Program-made: the position numbers and the translations under genes
Part shown: in pieces, positions 31,354 through 42,323 of the stretch
How the letters are laid out: every line of letters starts with the position of its first letter
Position numbering within the stretch: the first letter of the stretch is position 1
Assembly: GCF_918797505.1 (NCBI RefSeq)
Contig: NC_092794.1
Coordinates: 30,680,122 to 30,744,121, forward strand
Source: Bemisia tabaci
Taxonomy: Eukaryota > Arthropoda > Insecta > Hemiptera > Aleyrodidae
Length of the DNA stretch: 64,000 nucleotides
Direction of reading: 5' to 3'
The notes under the pieces: generated by a model
The model's input: the letters and a program-made list of their open reading frames with translations, nothing else
Told to the model about the DNA's origin: nothing
Databases searched by the model: none

Positions 31354-33333
31354 CGTTTTTGTTGATACACGGGGATACGAGCATTAAGGAGGTGGCGCTC
31401 TCGGCGGGCGGGTGGTGAACAATTTCCAGTGGGGAGATTTGCCCGCCAAATTTAAAATTTGGGCGATGCTAAGCGAAAACAGTTTAGGTTTAAGACTATT
31501 TAAACATCGAATAGTCATTCTACCCATTAAAGTAGATTTTTGATGGCTTTTGACCGTGCATAAGGAAAGATTAGAATATATAATCGTATCTTAAGTATGA
31601 TGTCAATGAATCTAATGGATACTAATGAATTTTAGAAAAGCTAAGATTTAAACGGATCGCCGTCTTTAATAGGAGGAATCATTAATCAATTACATATTTA
31701 ATTGAAGATGCCTCATAATATCGACAAGTCGAGTCCGAATATATAAATTCATCCTACCTTTATCACGAAGGCATTTACGATAAAGTTTGGTGGTTTGAAT
31801 AAAAATATCATAACTATTATCCTGCGATCAAAATTCCAATCAAACTTTATGATTATGTGAAAAAGGCAGTATTTTTCGAAATATCTCAGTAATAGTGGCT
31901 ATAAATAGTTATAATAGTTTTATTATAGTGGGCCCTATAATAAAAACCTTGCGTAAGCTACTGAAAAGGGGGGGGGGGGTAAGGTCTAAGTTTGGCTCAC
32001 GGGGTCTTACGAAGGGGGGCGGGGGTCAATTCAAGTATTAGTGAGCCTCTCACTTTCAGAAAAAATAATAATTTTGAATAGAAACAAAAAGTCACCACTT
32101 TTCACACTTTCTCTGTCACTTTCTGGAAAATTGGGTTGAGGGGGGGATCAGGGCAGTTACTTGATTCCAAAGGGGATTGAAATGTAGTTGTACTGTTGCC
32201 TCACAAGGGGTGGAGGTTTAAAAAGTCGTCCAAAAAGCAACAAAAAGCCGTAAGTATTACATGAATCGCTACCAGAGCGAATTATTGAACAGTTAAACAA
32301 TAAAGCGAAAACTGGCAACTATGGCGCTTTAGAAAAAAGCCTTTATAATGGAAATGATTGATTTTGGTCGTAAGTAGACGAGCAGAGGTGAATTAACCGT
32401 CACTGCCATTATGTGCCACCTAAAATCGCCAGTTCACGATTCAAAACATAGGTGGCCGCGCGTCGACCCGCTCCGTTTTTGCGCTTTTGCTCCCTCAATT
32501 TTAAAGATGAACCTATGACGTAATATACCAAATCAACGCTAAAAGAACGATCTACAACTTTTACTGTAGAATATTTTTCGATCCGGGTCTTCATAAGGAC
32601 GTAAATACGGAAAATGCCTGTCAATAATTCTCAATTTTCAATTTCTTTCAATTTTACTCACCTTTAAATTACTTTGACATTTAAAACTATAGTTTATTCG
32701 AAAAGTAGACTCAATTACCTACAGTTTCAAAACAAAAATGAGCTCTCCAAGTTTATTTCTCGCTCCGCAGTGAATTTTTGAAAATATGTCCAATTTTCAA
32801 CTTCATCGGACTACTGTGCGAAATCCCCCGAGGGGATTTATGGGGACTTTTGGCTAAAAACACCTTTTCATATGAAGAATCGATTGGGCCTAAATCCGGC
32901 CGTATTTTAATTTTTGGCCGGAATCGGCCCCTATACGCCTTCGTTTACTGTACCTAATCCTTCGAAGTTTATATTAATGATGATGTCGTATCAGTTGATA
33001 TATGGTAGCAAGTGACATTTCACATCTTTTGATACTTCTAACTGCTACCACTTATCAGTTCACATCAGTTGAAGCCATCAACTGACCCGATCTCGATTGG
33101 TGTCTACTGATGCTCCGCGCCAAAACACCGTTGACGAACTGATACACCGTCAACTGATCATTTTTAACAGGGCCAGCGAGGTCCCTCGTCAAGAAGGCAG
33201 GCGCGCGCAGCCACCGCCGTCGCGTCGTCCGTGAAAGATGACTGCTCGCATCTAATCACCTGATTGGAGGATAGAAAAATTAGCCCAAGCATTCCCTTTA
33301 AACAAATCTAAATTATATAGAGTATATCCTTAC
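31354..33333. other. Intron sequence, no gene seen
   Basis: AT-rich with a G run near 31969. Around 32990-33160 several ATCAGTTGA/TCAACTGAT motifs occur in both orientations, suggesting a small inverted element without clear ends. Confidence 0.4.
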
Positions 33334-33489
33334 CTCTTGAGAGTTCTGAAACAAGATTTGATGTTGCTGCTGATTCACTAAGTCTCTCCTTTCGGCAAGT
33401 GGAAGGAGAAACCTACTTATACCAAATTGAAGGCACAAAGCATACTCTTGCTCAATATTCAGCAGCAAGTTAGCTGCAGATTCTCTTCC
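33334..33489 (-). CDS. RhoGEF gene exon: DH domain, first helix region
   Basis: 156-bp exon, phase 0 on both sides, between acceptor CCCTTTTACAG and donor GTAAGGATA. It encodes 52 residues: GRESAANLLLNIEQEYALCL, QFGISRFLLPLAERRDLVNQ, QQHQILFQNSQE. Helix alpha-1 of a DH domain (LLxxExxYxxxLxxxxxxFLxPL) and the LFxN motif of the next helix are recognisable. Joined to 19472-19564 it continues as LFQNSQELLRL. Predicted role: guanine-nucleotide exchange on a Rho-family GTPase at the membrane or cytoskeleton. The subfamily could not be named. Confidence 0.85.
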
Positions 33490-34086
33490 CTGTAAAAGGG
33501 ATACAACAGAGGTAGTTTGTTACCGTGGCAAACACTAAAACTTTAATGAGCGAACAGAGTGAAAGCATGCTCTATATTTTTTGTTTTCAGTAAGTCACAT
33601 ATGTGTTTAGTTCACAGATATTAGTTACCTACGATAACATCTTCAGTAACGCAATGCGTGCGATCGTATTTATAACCCATGTTTTTTTCTCAACAAAATA
33701 GGGGTGATGAGTTCTGGTACTTGTTTATATTAGACTTAATCTCAGATTTGAGTTTTTCCTTGCATCATAATTTTGGGCAGATTAAGTAGGTAGTAATGTT
33801 AATAATGTACCTACTGCATTCTGCAAGCAGAATCTACTAATACCAAGTGCAATGCTGTTAAGACTGTGCAAAGTTCATTTTGCAAGAGAACCTTGAAAAT
33901 TTAAACAGGCTCTATTCACAAACCGAAAAGATATTGAGTAAATTCGAAAATTATTCTATGAATACCGGGGATGGTTCTGCTATTAGTTTACCTTAAACTT
34001 TGAAGATATGAAAAGTTACAATTAAGGCAATTTCTAATGGCGAACTGTAATTCAAACATTCTATAATAAAACGTCAAATTACCAGA
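33490..34086. other. Intron sequence, no gene seen
   Basis: AT-rich, without repeats or frames worth reporting. Confidence 0.45.
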
Positions 34087-34252
34087 GCCGGATCCAGCAA
34101 TTTGGCAACACCGGATTTTCTCCATTTAAACTCACGTAAATAATCGATTCTTGTCGGAGCACCTGGCCCCACTATAAGAATCGACACACTTCCATAGGTT
34201 CCATAGGTTTCCATGGAGGAAAGACAATGTTGCCAATTTTGCTGGATCCGCC
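34087..34252. mobile_element. ~166-bp MITE with GCCGGATCCAGC termini
   Basis: GCCGGATCCAGCAATTTGGC at left, and inverted GGCGGATCCAGCAAAATTGG at right. The middle contains AATCGATTCTTGTCGG and an inverted partner ATAAGAATCGAC. Target duplication not evident. Confidence 0.65.
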
Positions 34253-34499
34253 ATAATGCAAATTACTCATTTGAAAATGATTAAGTTCCGTAAAATTGCA
34301 AGTGAGTGATCTGTTCAAGACGTCGTTGAACAATAGACGAGATAGTACCTACGATGAGTATTGCCCTGCTTTCAAAACGAAAAACCTTCAAAAAGCATAA
34401 CTTTGAACCATTCCCGTGAACACGAAGTGAAAAGGATTTCTTTATCTTATTACCATTCTTTATTCCATTCCTCAATGGCCTCCAACATCTACCATGACT

Positions 34500-35105
34500 T
34501 AACCATAATTTTGTGCTAATTTTGTGCTATTTTGTGCCGCAAAAAGAAAATTTTATGCTCCAAAATTAGGGGGGTTAAATACCATTTCAAATTGGGGGGG
34601 CTGTAGAAACGATAGCCCCCCCACTTTAGAATTTCGAGAAAAAAAGCACGTCATAATTTTGTGCTAATTGTGTGCTATTTTGTGCCGCAAAAAGAAAATT
34701 TTGTGCTCCAAAATTAGAGGGTTAAATACCACGTGAAATTGAAGGGGCGGGGACTGTAAAACAAGTTAGCGCTCCGTCGGAACCCGAATCTTCCGCTCCG
34801 GAGACGCAGGCTCGCAGGTAGCCGGAACCTTCGGCAGCGCATTGTGGTCACATCTCTCTCCGCTTTGACTTCTGCCCTTGGAAGCGGACGGGAAGGGCCA
34901 AGCACCGTGGCAACTCAAGAAAGATCCGGGCGGGAGATCCGGCGCTCTTTGCACGGGATATTTAAACAGAGAAATTTATCCTAATCATTAAGGAGCCTTT
35001 TCGGGGGTTATATACCGTTGAGTGTCAGCGAGCTCCAAACCGAATGTTGTTCTACTGTTATTATTTTGCACGCTACCGATTATTATTTACTTAATCGAAC
35101 AGTTT
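34500..35105. repeat. Repeat with ~149-bp subunits, copy 1 (inverted to 44421-45560)
   Basis: Two units of GTGCTAATTTTGTGCTATTT...GCCGCAAAAAGAAAATTTT (34513, 34662), then a unique part (CTCGCAGGTAGCCGG, GGAGCCTTTTCGGGGGTTAT, GCGAGCTCCAAACCGAATG) ending TTAATCGAACAGTT. The same sequence is inverted at 44421-44760. A solo-element copy is the simplest view. The pair does not share one insertion, because a host exon lies between them. Confidence 0.7.
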
Positions 35106-35737
35106 TCAGAAATAAATTATTGGCTTTCATTTCATAGCAACAACAATTTTGACACGTATTCAGCGAAACATATCTTAAAAGAACCATTTTTAAGAAATGT
35201 TTCAGAAAATGTGTTATAGTTGATTTCAGGACCTCCAAAATCTAGTTAACATTACCTCACTAGAATGCGCCCTGTGCTCTTTTCCAATTTTTAATAACAA
35301 AATAAATTTTTCCATCATTTTTCTTTAGGTGCCGATGTTTGGTTTGAAATAAAGTGCCCACACAATGTAGATTTATATTTTTTAATAATGCTTTATTTAT
35401 TTCAAAAAGCACTCAAGTTTCCGAAATTTCCTTTTTCGGTAACGCTTAGCTCTAGCGTTCTACTGGGTTGATTTTCATGATTCTTGCAGATATCAACAGG
35501 ATATCAACTGAGCCTGCTTACAGAGCCTCATTTATGAGGCTGGTTTATGGTGTTATGCCATCGGGCGGCTTATTTCGGATTTTTCGTGGGTTTTTTTTTA
35601 GTGGAAGGGGAGTTCATGTTTCAAATTTGCCTTTTACGTATTACAAATCCTCGTTCCTTGAAAAATCATTTCCCCTTCCCTTAAATAATCGTTTGCAACA
35701 CTTTCCTGCACAAATGCGCAACCTTCTCACTACACTA
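35106..35737. other. Intron sequence with a short shared unit
   Basis: Contains CTGGGTTGATTTTCATGA at about 35462, a unit seen again near 40547 and 42514. No gene. A 123-codon plus frame (35468-35839) runs into the palindrome arm and is not supported. Confidence 0.4.
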
Positions 35738-36181
35738 GGATGTTCCGTTTTTAGACAACCATCTCAAAACCTTGCTCCCCGGGCTTTTTCCTATTCCTTT
35801 TGGTCCCCAAAATACAAATCTGAAGTTTCAGCACCATAGCTGAAGTCTACACTTTCCCCCAAAGCGATGAAAATTTTGGGCGCAATTACATTGGTTTAAA
35901 TGGGGAGAAAATAGGCCGATTTGCAGAACTACGTTTTTCGGTCTTAAAATGCGCCGAAATGATTTCAAACCTGACCATCTCTTGAGAAGTTGTCCAGAGG
36001 CCTATTTTGAATGAGAAAATTCCACTTTTGACCCAGAGATGGGGGGAGGGGGGTCACGGCGCAGTTAGTTTGGAGGCGTTGCGCGCAGCAAAATGATAGC
36101 ATTTGACAGTTTTTGATCAACCTCAAAACAGGCCCTCCGAAGCTGAGGAGGCTAATATATCTCATAAATTGTAATAAAATA

Positions 36182-36356
36182 ATGTACAAGAGTTGTTTTC
36201 ATCCCTTCAGAACTATTTCAACCATTTACACTGTTGCCAAAATCACTCAAGTGCAGAACATGATATACACTAATTTCCTTCCAGTTTCGAGTAAATTTTG
36301 GCAACAGTGTAAATGGTTGAAATAGTTCTGAAGGGATGAAAACAACTCTTGTACAT
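36182..36356. mobile_element. 175-bp MITE with TA duplication
   Basis: Starts ATGTACAAGAGTTGTTTTCA and ends with the inverse. TA flanks both sides (36180-36181, 36357-36358). The opposite palindrome arm (about 39780-39795) reads straight through AAAATACCCGAG and preserves the empty site with a single TA. The TA target indicates a Tc1/mariner-type element. Confidence 0.92.
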
Positions 36357-36479
36357 TACCCGAGAAAAAATGGATCATTCAAGCTCATTGAAAAATGAAC
36401 GATCCGGATCATTCAATTTGAATGAGTTTTTCGTCAGCTCATTCAAATTTGAATGATCCAGATCGTTTACTTGATCATT

Positions 36480-36830
36480 GAATTTTAATGCGCCCGAATG
36501 AGCTTGAATGATCTTGATCATTGAATTTCAACGAGTTTGAATGATCCTGATCGTTGAATTTCAACGAGCTTGAATGATCCTGATCATTGGATCTCAACGA
36601 GCTAGAATGATCCGGATCATTGGATTTGAACGAGCTTCAATGATCCGGATCATTGGATTTCAACGAGTTTGAATGATCCTGATCGTTGAATTTCAACGAG
36701 CTTGAATGATCCTGATCGTTGAATTTCAACGAGCTTGAATGATCCTGATCGTTGAATCCCAACTAGCTTGAATGATCCTGATCGTTGAATCCCAGCCAGC
36801 TTGAATTCTCCTGATCGTTGATTTCTAGTG
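36480..36830. repeat. 33-bp tandem array
   Basis: About ten units of GAATTTCAACGAGCTTGAAT + GATCCTGATCGTT, varying by a few bases. The opposite arm (39330-39780) has the same motifs in looser order. Confidence 0.85.
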
Positions 36831-37003
36831 AGTAAAGTTCTCGGTCTGGTGAGAATCTATCATAAAAAGATTGTAAATAGTATAGAAGCAAAAGTACATG
36901 GATATCCATTCCTCCTTTGCAGTTTTTTTTCAACAGAAAAATGAGGGGGAAAAAACCAAAAAAACATATGATGATAGGAAAAGTTAAAAAAACACAGACT
37001 CAC

Positions 37004-37047
37004 CAGAAGTTTATCCAATTCCTCCTGAAGTAAGCTCATCCTCCGCC
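37004..37047 (-). CDS. RhoGEF gene exon: short exon before the DH domain
   Basis: 44-bp exon between acceptor TTGTTGTAATAG and donor GTGAGTCTG. It starts with two bases completing a codon begun in 51921-51960 and ends in phase 0, fitting 33334-33489. It reads RRMSLLQEELDKLL, a heptad-like charged helix preceding the DH start GRESAANLLL. It lies in the left arm of a 4.5-kb palindrome and has a damaged mirror copy at 38971-39015. Support is from phase and splice sites only, since the exon is short. Confidence 0.65.
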
Positions 37048-37668
37048 CTATTACAACAACAGTGTGAATGTAGGTACTATAATAAAAGTAGTTTGAAGGT
37101 GAAAATTTTTGCTACAAACCATCTACCACACGCTGTCAAGAATTCAAACCACACAACAGTCATTGTGGGAGAGGCTCGTAGCTTTGCCGCCGAGTTGCAG
37201 AGCTGCTGCGGGGATTCTTTCCATCGACCACTGAAAAATTTAACTAAAATGGAACATATTAAATTAACAGCATAACCAGAAAAATGTTGAATTGAAGAAT
37301 TAACCGCGCGTTTAGAATTGCATAAGCGATGTCGCTGTTTTACTCTGATTTAAAAGAAAGAAACAAGCAAAAATTACATTGGGATATAGGGGTATAAAAT
37401 TGACTTTGTCTCTGAAATAATTAATTTACCTTAGATTGTGCTTTGAAGTGAAATAAGGCAATAGTACTTACAATTTTGTGCTTGCGTGTTTGTTCAAATG
37501 AAGCGTTATCGATGGAGAAAATATTGAGGTAAAATTGTGTCCTCGGAACACAAAGCAGTGCATTTGATGGCTGGAGCACAACTCACAGGTATGAGGTAAG
37601 TTTATACTGATAACTTGTTAAACAGTCCAGCGAAAAAACAATAAATACATAGAATTTAAAGCAACACA

Positions 37669-38097
37669 GACGAAAAATCTGAGCAGCGACACGCTAATGA
37701 TACGCAGGCAGCAAAACATGGCAAAACCTGAGCAAAACTGATCAGACCAAGTGGCGAATACCGCGACCCCTCGGCCGTTACAGGTTCGGGGGTGGAATTT
37801 CCATCTTCCTTGGCTCAACGGTCATCTTCCTTTGTTTTCTTCGCGCAGCAAACGAGTGGCGGGAGCCGGGGAAGTAACGGCGTTGCCACATTGCTGAAAT
37901 ATTTTCCCATCCTCCTGTCTTAAGGATTGCTATGATTATGTCAATTTCTCGTCTCTTTTTTTTATATTATCATGTAAGGCTCATTTTTTTTACTGTCATA
38001 AGGCTAATGTTAAGAATTTTCAGAAAGGCTAGTGAGAGAGAGGCCCTACTTTCCTCAAAAATTGAAATCCTCTGTTCTGTAATTTCTCTTCTATGTC
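37669..38097. other. Palindrome spacer, no gene seen
   Basis: About 430 bp between the arms. Part is GC-richer (GAGTGGCGGGAGCCGGGG near 37853). No frame worth reporting. Confidence 0.4.
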
Positions 38098-38559
38098 GCT
38101 TTAAATTCTATTTATTGTTTTTTCCCTTGACCGTTTAGCAAGTTATCAGTATGATGTTACCTTATACCTGTGAGTTGTGCTCCAGTCATCAAATGCACTG
38201 CTTTATGGTCCGAGGACACAATTTTACTTCAATAAAATTTTCTCCATCGATGACACTTCATTTGAACAAACACTCAAGCACAAATTTGTAATTACCTACT
38301 GCCTTGTATCACTTCAAAGCACAATCTAAGGTAAATTAATTATTTCAGAGGCAAAGCCAATTTTATACCCCTGCTGTATCCCAATGTAATTTTTGCTGGT
38401 ATCTTTCTTTTAAATCAGAGTAACAGCGACATCGCTCATGCAATTCTAAACGCGCGGTTTATTCCTCAATTCAACATTTTTTTTTGGTTATGCTGTTATT
38501 TTTATATGTTTCTTTCTAGTTAAATTCTTCAGTTGTCGATGGAAAGTATCCCTGCAGCA

Positions 38560-38811
38560 CTGCCGTGCTAAGGAAGAACGCCGGATGAACATCCGAGAGT
38601 TGCCAAATTTCTCTTGATAAAACATGTATTTTTGAAAATATTCATGTATTTTTTTTTCTAGAAAAGTTCAGATATTTTAGATTAAATTGCGTACAATTGT
38701 CTAAAAATTTTGGAAAGTAATATTAGCAATTTTCCCAGTAAATCTGGTTTTTATCGGAGGAAACTTAGCAACGTCTGAAGGCTAATATGGCGTTCTTTCT
38801 TAGCACGGCAG
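38560..38811. mobile_element. 252-bp TIR element in the right palindrome arm
   Basis: CTGCCGTGCTAAGGAAGAAC at left and GTTCTTTCTTAGCACGGCAG at right. AGCA flanks it (38556-38559, 38812-38815). The left arm (about 37198-37215) has the uninterrupted site. A related end lies near 16275-16325. Confidence 0.82.
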
Positions 38812-38970
38812 AGCAGCTTTGCAACTCGGCGGCAAAGCTACGAGCCTCTCCCATCATGACTGTTTTGTGTTTTGAATTCTTGACAGCATGTGGGAGATAG
38901 TTTGTAGCAAAAATATTTTCACCTTCAAACTACTTTTATTGAAGGTACATTCACACTGTTACTCTAATAG

Positions 38971-39015
38971 AGCGGATGATGAGCTTACTTCAAGAGGAAT
39001 TGGATGAAATTTCTG
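38971..39015 (+). pseudogene. Decayed mirror copy of the 44-bp RhoGEF exon
   Basis: Inverted duplicate of 37004-37047 in the other arm. It keeps GATGAGCTTACTTCAAGAGG but has one extra base (frameshift) and GCGAGT in place of the GTGAGT donor. It is on the strand opposite to the gene and so cannot be used in the gene's transcript. Confidence 0.75.
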
Positions 39016-40229
39016 GCGAGTCAGTGTTTTTGAACTTTTCCCTTATTCCTTCATTTTTCTGTCGAAGAAAAACTGCGAAGTGAAAATGGCTACCCATGTG
39101 CATTTGCGTCTATACTTCTTACAATTTCTTTATAATAGATTCGCATCAGACCGATACTTGAATATCCGAATCTGCTGAAGTGATCATATCATTGTGGTAG
39201 CGTCCCAGAGTTTGACCCGATTGAGTATTTATTAAAGTTACATAGCAATTATATTAATGTAGAATAGTGGGAGGTAAAAATTATCCAAGTGACCCAATCA
39301 GATGCTGGCATAGTAGTGGCTTATTCAACTTTAATAATCTGGATCGTTGACCTAATAAGCTTGAATGAGCTAGCATGTTGGGCCGTTCAATTTTAATGCT
39401 CTTAATGATTCAGCTACGATAAGCCTGATCATTGGCCCAATGAGTTTGAATAAGCTGATTAATTGAATCATTCAAATTAAATGATCCTGATCATACAAGT
39501 TGAACGATCCAACAAGTCAGCACATTCAAATTGAACGATCCAACAAGTTGGCACATTCAAGTTGAATGATCGAATGGGCCAGCGTATTCAAGCGCATTGG
39601 GTCAAAGATCCGGATCGTTCGACTTGAACGATCCGGATCATTCAAGTTGAATGATCCAACGAGTCAGCGCATTCAAGCTCATTCGGGATCATTGATGCTC
39701 ATTGAAGAATCATTCAAACTCATTCAGGATCATTGAAAATCGAACGATCCTGAATGAGCTTGAACGATCCATTTTTTCTCGGGTATTTTATTAAAATTTA
39801 TGAGATATATTAGCCTCCTCAGCTTCGGAGGGCCTGTTTTGAGGTTGATCAAAAACTGTCAAATGCTATCATTTTGCTGCGCGCAGCGCCTCCTAAGTAA
39901 CTGCGCCGTGACCCCCCCTCCCCCCATCTCTGGGTCAAAAGTGGAATTTTCTCATTCAAAATAGGCCTCTGGACGACTTCTCAAGAGATGGTCAGGTTTG
40001 AAATCATTTCGACGCATTTTAAGACCGAAAAACGTAGTTCCGCTAATCGGCCTATTTTCTCCCCATTTAAACCAATGTAATTGCGTCCAAAATTTTCATC
40101 GCTTTGGGGGAAAGTGTAGACTTCAGCTATGGTGCTGAAACTTCAGGTTTGTCTTTTGGGGACCAGAAGGAATGGGAAAAAGCCCGGGGAGCAAGGTTTT
40201 GAGATGGTTGTCTAAAAACGGAACACCCT

Positions 40230-40621
40230 ATCACTATCGCTGAATCGGATCGCGCTTTTGATATGTTTTCGAAACTTTTATCTCGTGCGCATCGGCATCG
40301 TGTGAATAAATAAGATATTAAATTGATCAAGATTAAGATATTATATTATTGACCCGAAAAAAAGCCCTAGCCGGGAAGAAAAAAAAAAATCCCTAGATTT
40401 CGCTAAAAATCCTTAAATCCCCAGGTTTGCTCAGATATCCCCCAAAAAAGCCGTCGATTTTACAAAAATCGCCATTTTCAACGTCGAAATATGACATCGT
40501 TCGATGTATCAATTTAATTTTTTGTCACAGTTCGTTTCAGCGTTTCACTGGGTTGATTTTCATGACTTTCCGGCTATCGACAGGCGATAATCCCCAGATG
40601 AGCCCGTTCCATCCAGAGTTT
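40230..40621. other. Noncoding, holds a shared unit before the jockey element
   Basis: From about 40520 it carries CAGTTCGTTTCAGCGTTTCA and TGGGTTGATTTTCATGA, similar to 42500-42540 and 35462. This may be the target repeat into which the jockey element inserted. Confidence 0.4.
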
Positions 40622-40625
40622 AGCC

Positions 40626-41549
40626 AAAAAAGCTCCTGGCTATGACAAAATTTCAGGTCTTATTTTGAAAAACCTGCCGAACAAAGCAATTATGAAATTA
40701 ACAGCTATTTTTAATGCAGTCATTCGTTGCAAATATATCCCCAAGCAATGGAAAATGGCAGAAATTTTCACTCTTCTAAAGCCAGATAAACCACCAGCAG
40801 AAGCTGCTTCTTATAGACCAATTTCCTTACTGCCGGTCATAGGAAAATTATTTGAAAAACTTTATATAAAACGTTTAAATGAAATTGTAAAGCAAAATAA
40901 CTTAATCATTGATGCCCAATTTGGCTTTAGGGCTCAACATTCAACAGTGGATCAATTACACCGTGTCACTAAATTTATCGAAGACGCTTTGGAAAAGGGC
41001 GAATACTGCGTGGCTGTTTTCCTTGATGTAGCACAAGCGTTCGATCGAGTCTGGCATGAGAGGCTCGTCGATAAACTTTTCACCATGCTCCCATGTAACC
41101 ATGTGGAGCTCCTATCGTCCTTTCTTACTGGAAGACAGTTCAGAGTCAGATATGAAAATACAACATCAGGTTTCAGACAAATACGAGCGGGGGTTCCACA
41201 GGGCTCCTGTTTTTCCCCTCTTCTCTACTCTCTCTTTACCACAGACATCCCACAGTCTGGAAGGAGGGGGAAACTGGGAGTTTATGCCGACGATACTCTC
41301 GTGCTAGCCTCGTCTAAAAGCTATAGAGAGGCACGTCATACAGCTCAGCAACACTTGAATAAAATAAATAAATGGACAATGAGAGATAAAACAAAATTAA
41401 ATGCCTCAAAATCAGTTGAAGTAATTTTTACTAATCGTCCATATATTCACATCCCGCTTTCTTTAGGAGAAGATAAAATTCCACGCGACTCTGTCGCCAA
41501 ATATCTTGAACTTCACCTGGATTCCAGGCTCAGGTGGGGCAACCATATT
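40626..41549 (+). pseudogene. Jockey-like reverse transcriptase, 5'-truncated
   Basis: Open from the truncation point: KKAPGYDKISGLILKNLP, YRPISLLPVIGKLFEKLY, AQFGFRAQHSTVDQLHRVT, VAVFLDVAQAFDRVWHERL (motif A, Asp), IRAGVPQGSCFSPLLYSLF (motif B) and LGVYADDTLVLASS (motif C, YADD). The sequence pattern is that of the jockey clade. An A-run at 41550-41559 shifts the frame. Confidence 0.92.
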
Positions 41550-41559
41550 AAAAAAAAAA

Positions 41560-41991
41560 GTAGCACAATTGCGACTGAAATTTTCCAATATGCAGTGGCT
41601 CATCGGACGTAAGTCACGGTTATCCCTAAATATCAAGTTGCTCCTCTACAATTACAAATCAATGTTGAGGCCTGTTTGGAGTTACGGTTGCCAATTGTGG
41701 GGTTGCGCAGCCAAGTCAAATTTAGATAAAATAGAAATCATGCAAATGAAGATCCTGAGAAGTATTACTAAAGCAAGATGGTACGAGAGGAATGTAGATA
41801 TTCGCACGGACCTCAACATTGATTCAGTGGAGGACTACATCACCAAGATGTACACTGCATACGAATTTCGTCTACACCGGCACCCCAACCCTGAAGCTCT
41901 TGAGCTCTTGGAATGGGACCGATGTGGTCGAAGATTAAGACGTCGCAAGCCCTATGAGCTTGGAATCCAGGGCTTCTCAAAATTTCCTTAA
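41560..41991 (+). pseudogene. Jockey-like ORF2 C-terminal part
   Basis: Continues after the A-run shift as VAQLRLKFSNMQWLIGRKS, LLLYNYKSMLRPVWSYGCQL and IEIMQMKILRSITKARWYER, ending GIQGFSKFP. LRPVWxYGxQLWG is a conserved C-terminal feature of jockey-type proteins. Confidence 0.9.
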
Positions 41992-42274
41992 TTAGTTAAA
42001 CCACACGTGCCTCCCTACGCTCTTAAGACGTAATCGGAGGTTTTTCGGGCTTTGACCGAGTCCGGTAGCCCAATTCCACACCTAGATAAATTAATAAGGC
42101 CTTTATACTTTGAAGTAAATCTGTCTTTTTCTTTCTCCTTAATATTATAAAGGTAGTACTTTTTATAAAATGTAACTAGAATTAGTTTAATATTATTTAG
42201 ACAATTAAGACAAGCTTTTAAAAGACTTATATGAAGTCTAAAAGTGTTTATTCTACAAAATTTCTATTGTGCAA

Positions 42275-42320
<46 letters not shown>

Positions 42321-42323
<3 letters not shown>

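Larger units (their letters stand above)
35738..40229. repeat. 4.5-kb palindrome containing a host exon in its left arm
   Basis: Left arm 35738-about 37668 is inverted at about 38098-40229, with a spacer of about 430 bp. The termini read GGATGTTCCGTTTTTAGAC and its inverse GGTGTTCCGTTTTTAGAC. Arms share the outer block through AGGCCCTCCGAAGCTGAGGA, arrays of GATCATTCAA-type repeats, the exon at 37004-37047 and GCGGCAAAGCTACGAGCC. Each arm carries one later insertion absent from the other (36182-36356 left; 38560-38811 right). Confidence 0.85.
40622..42320 (+). mobile_element. Jockey-like LINE, 5'-truncated, with poly-A tail
   Basis: Contains the RT and C-terminal part of ORF2, a 3' UTR, an AATAAA next to the tail, and about 45 A (to 42320). 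Flanks TCCAGAGTTT (40612-40621) and TCCGGAGTTT (42321-42330) form a 10-bp target duplication with one mismatch. The endonuclease and 5' part are lost, as usual for incomplete reverse transcription. Confidence 0.92.
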
